From Sapria himalayana (lineage: Eukaryota; Streptophyta; Magnoliopsida; Malpighiales; Rafflesiaceae): 64,000 nt of DNA. The notes beneath the pieces were generated by a model. The model did not search any database and had not been told where the DNA came from. It saw only the letters and a list, made by a program, of their open reading frames with translations. Made by a program: the position numbers and the translations under genes. Below are positions 61,701 to 64,000 of this stretch, piece after piece; position 1 is the first letter of the stretch, and each line of letters starts with the position of its first letter. The stretch covers positions 1-64,000 of the forward strand of contig JAREIK010018633.1 of NCBI GenBank assembly GCA_029783825.1, written 5' to 3'.

Positions 61701-62704
61701 GCTTCTTCCATTAACAGTTTTAATTTTAATTCCGCTTGTGCCTTGCTAAGAGTTCTTCTATTGATTATACTTTGGTCTGTTTCAAATTCTAATTCACTTT
61801 TTAGTACTAGCTCTTCTGCATCTTTTATATTTTTAATTATATTTCCAAATGTTTCATTATTCCACTTTTTTAATTCAACCTTTAGTCTACTCAATTTATT
61901 ATTTAGAATTTGAATTGGATTTCCTGAAACTTCAAGATTCCAGGAGTCCTTTATCTTATTCAAGAATTCATGATGTAAGCACCAAGAATTTTGAAATTTA
62001 AAAGAACCTCTTGTGTAAATTATTCTTTTAACAGAAATCAATAATGGACTGTGATCAGAGCAGGATCTATTTAAATGATTAACCTCTGTAGAGCCAAACT
62101 GTTCTAACCATTTAAAGTTAAATAAGACCCTGTCTAATCTAGCCCATATTGTGCCCTTCTTTTTCTAGTTATTGCACCATGTGAAAGATGAGCCATTAAA
62201 TTTGGCTTCTATTAGATTAGTATTATTTATTGTGTCATTAAATTGAGCCATTCCTCTCTTATTTGGTGATCTACCACCCTTCTTTTCATTAAAATTTCTA
62301 ACCGTATTGAAGTCTCCACCTATTATCCAGGGCTTATTTTCTAGGGCAGTTTTTCTCATTTCCTCCCATAATTCTTTTCTCTCCTCTTTTTTATTTTTGG
62401 CATAAACTATCGTTATTATTTCATTTTCATTTTGACTTAGACTCAGGTTTATTAATTGATTAGTATCTTTTAATATTTTTATGTCCAAATTATTTTTCCA
62501 CAATATCCAGATTTTACCATTATTATTAGAGTAACCATGATTAAATCCTAAAATAGTTTTATAGTATTCTAGTTGAGTTTTATCCACCATCGGTTCAGCT
62601 ATTAAAACAAAATTAATTTTATGCATGTATATTAGTTTTTTCAATCTATTCCTTGAAGTGGAGTTTGCAATTCCCCTTATATTCCAATAAATGTAATTAT
62701 ACAT
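58783..62704 (-). pseudogene. LINE ORF2: endonuclease, reverse transcriptase, RNase H
   Basis: The protein nicks target DNA and copies element RNA onto it. The start ATG (62,704) gives MYNYIYWNIRG, then AEPMV and GGDFNTVRNF of the apurinic-type endonuclease, with SDHSP near 62,055. A stop lies at 62,165-62,167. A frameshift near 61,630, at an A run, separates KNTNFF from the RT frame. RT (about 61,630-59,350): LIPKVENPQKGEDFRPISL, QTGFMKNRLIMDN, LDLSKAFDRVEW, GLRQGDPLSPSLF and the catalytic AYTDDVMIF (about 60,640-60,672). A zinc-binding-type C-terminus follows (CECCLNEIETLDHLF, ~59,700). After stops at 59,350-59,352 and 59,317-59,319 the same frame carries RNase H (59,274-58,783) with NTDGS, HAEI, DSK and ANALAD. 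All catalytic residues appear kept. Confidence 0.9.
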
Positions 62705-64000
62705 TCTTTATGGATTTAGCTTGCGCTCTAGTAGTGTATTTGGTCTCATATATTTTATTTAAGTGTTTTTTCATTTTCCTTGGTTTTTTAAGTGAGCTTA
62801 ATTCTCCTCCTTTCTCCACTTTCCATTCTCTATTTACTTGGATAGCCATTATTTTTAACTCCTCAATTGCCCAATCTTTATTTCCCATTTTTTGTTTTGC
62901 TTTAGAATTATCTATATTTATATCATCTTTAGTTGTTCTTTGCTTTAGTTCATTTTCCTCCACATCTGTATAGAGGGAGGTCAAACTTTTTATTTCAAAT
63001 TCTTCCTCAGAGTCCTCTTCAGCAAGGACAAGCCCAGCTTTTATTTTTTTGGAAATTAGTTTTCATTTGAACTCTAGTTCTTTTATTTAATTCTGAAATT
63101 TTTCTAATCAACTCCCTCCTCTTCCTCTCTTCTATTTCTGCCCTTTCATCTTCTATATTCGGTTTGTTATATTCAATTAATATTAGTTCTTCTACCTTAC
63201 CATTCTGAATTTCTAATTGAGCAGTGTATGAATTCTGTGGTTTTATTTGATAAATCAAATCTCCTCTTCTACCTACTGCCATTTTTCTTTCCTTTCCTCT
63301 TTCCTCTTGTTTTAGCTTATCATCTATTCTTTTCTTGTTCACTAAACATGCTTCTAAACCATGACCCATCTTTTTGCAGCAAGAGTAGAATGGAGGGAGG
63401 TATTCTGGAATGATTTGTTGCCAAAATCCCCCTCCATCTATAGTTCCAATCTAGATACGATTGGGTAATGGTTTCTGTAAGTCCAGCTCAACACAAACAC
63501 GTGCAACACTCGGTCTAGAGAGTGTTGCAGTAGCACCATCAAGAAGAAGAGGAGAGCCAAGCAAACAAGCAATACGGTATAAAGCATACTTATCAAATAG
63601 ATGAATCGGAAGCATGGGAAACAGCAGCCATACCGGGGCCAAGGAGGATTCTTCCTTCGTCGTGAATTTAGGGGTCCATCTGAACATTCTCATGGGAAAG
63701 CCCATGATATACCAGACGCCTTTCAACCATAGACGATGGAAATCCTCTTCGGAATGTAGTTGTATCAGCACGTGTTTATCTTCTATGAGCCCGATTTTAA
63801 TCAAAGCTTTGAGCTTCAAAGCATCAAAGAAGGAGCGGATATCATCAATACGAGGTCTACCATGCGAGAATTTACCCACAAGTGTGTGCTTGTGAGGTTC
63901 AGAGAGCATTCGAAGGTCTTCGGCAGAAAAAAATATCGAGGGTTCCTCGATATTTTTTTTTTCTTGAGTGTCCGAGGAAGACGAAAGAGGCGCGTTCCTC
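62697..64000 (-). pseudogene. LINE ORF1: DUF4283 and zinc knuckle, partial
   Basis: ORF1 proteins of plant L1 elements bind element RNA. The frame is already open at the window edge, with no ATG before 63,909, so the true start is outside. The DUF4283 pattern is clear: LSEPHKHTLVGKFSHGRP, HVLIQLHSEEDFHRLW, WYIMGFPMRMFRWTP, PVWLLFPMLPIHLF and PSVARVCVELDL. A stop at 63,451-63,453 replaces the usual Trp before IGTIDGG. The zinc knuckle (63,370-63,400) reads FYSCCKKMGHGLEAC; the expected first Cys is Tyr, so metal binding is doubtful. A charged C-terminal region follows. A frameshift near 63,050 at an A run joins it to the last part (62,984-62,697), which ends over the ORF2 start. Confidence 0.85.

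Larger units (their letters stand above)
57527..64000 (-). mobile_element. L1-type plant LINE with RNase H, 5' end beyond window
   Basis: On the minus strand it has ORF1 (DUF4283 and a zinc knuckle), ORF2 (endonuclease, reverse transcriptase, RNase H), a ~1.25-kb 3' region, an AATAAA signal (57,543-57,548) and a terminal A8 (57,527-57,534) abutting the TATC satellite. ORF1 and ORF2 overlap by a few bases (ATGTATAA). It has far fewer lesions than the CACTA and Ty3 elements: about one stop and one frameshift in ORF1, and three stops and one frameshift in ORF2. This suggests it is the youngest large insertion here. The target duplication cannot be tested because the 5' end is outside the window. 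Confidence 0.9.

Overview
The window is AT-rich, repeat-dominated nuclear DNA of a flowering plant. The plant assignment rests on CACTA (En/Spm) transposons with the plant-type terminus CACTACAAGAAAA, a plant L1-type LINE with a C-terminal RNase H, a plant Ty3/gypsy element primed by initiator tRNA-Met, and fragments of two plant host genes: ARF1 and the angiosperm-specific egg-cell gene EC1. I see no intact host gene, no tRNA or rRNA gene and no CRISPR. Monocot versus dicot cannot be decided from this sequence.

Layout. (1) 1-10.70 kb is a degenerate TATC/GATA satellite. It reads TATC on the + strand to about 2.9 kb, flips at a palindromic junction, and then reads GATA with a ~2.2 kb higher-order period. 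(2) 10.7-12.26 kb is unassigned single-copy-looking DNA. (3) 12.26-43.25 kb is an old, broken CACTA element on the minus strand. Its 5' end is at 43,250, followed leftward by subterminal repeats, AT-rich DNA carrying an EC1 pseudogene, an array of ~540-bp monomers and the transposase remnant; its 3' end is missing. (4) A second, 20.5-kb CACTA element of the same family (16,313-36,789, plus strand) lies inside that ~540-bp array. It is flanked by the 3-bp duplication AAG, and removing it restores the array register. It carries subterminal repeats, a ~380-bp array, its own ~540-bp array (interrupted by an ARF1 retrocopy with a 16-bp target duplication), a decayed TNP2-type transposase, a second transposase gene, and a duplicated 3' segment with Gly/Ser- and Ala-rich open frames. 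(5) 43.25-44.04 kb is TATC satellite. (6) 44.05-49.96 kb is a decayed Ty3/gypsy element cut off inside integrase. (7) 49.96-57.53 kb is TATC satellite punctuated by a conserved landmark. (8) 57.53-64.0 kb is a LINE on the minus strand with relatively few lesions. Its poly(A) end sits in the TATC satellite, and its 5' end is beyond the window.

Taken together, a large TATC/GATA satellite island appears to have been invaded in turn by a CACTA element, a Ty3 element and a LINE. The CACTA family itself carries and multiplies tandem arrays, and its two copies hold host-gene fragments. All transposon genes here are disabled, so I infer a graveyard of nested elements. The long Ser-Ile-Tyr-Leu open frames in the satellites are artefacts of the repeat.
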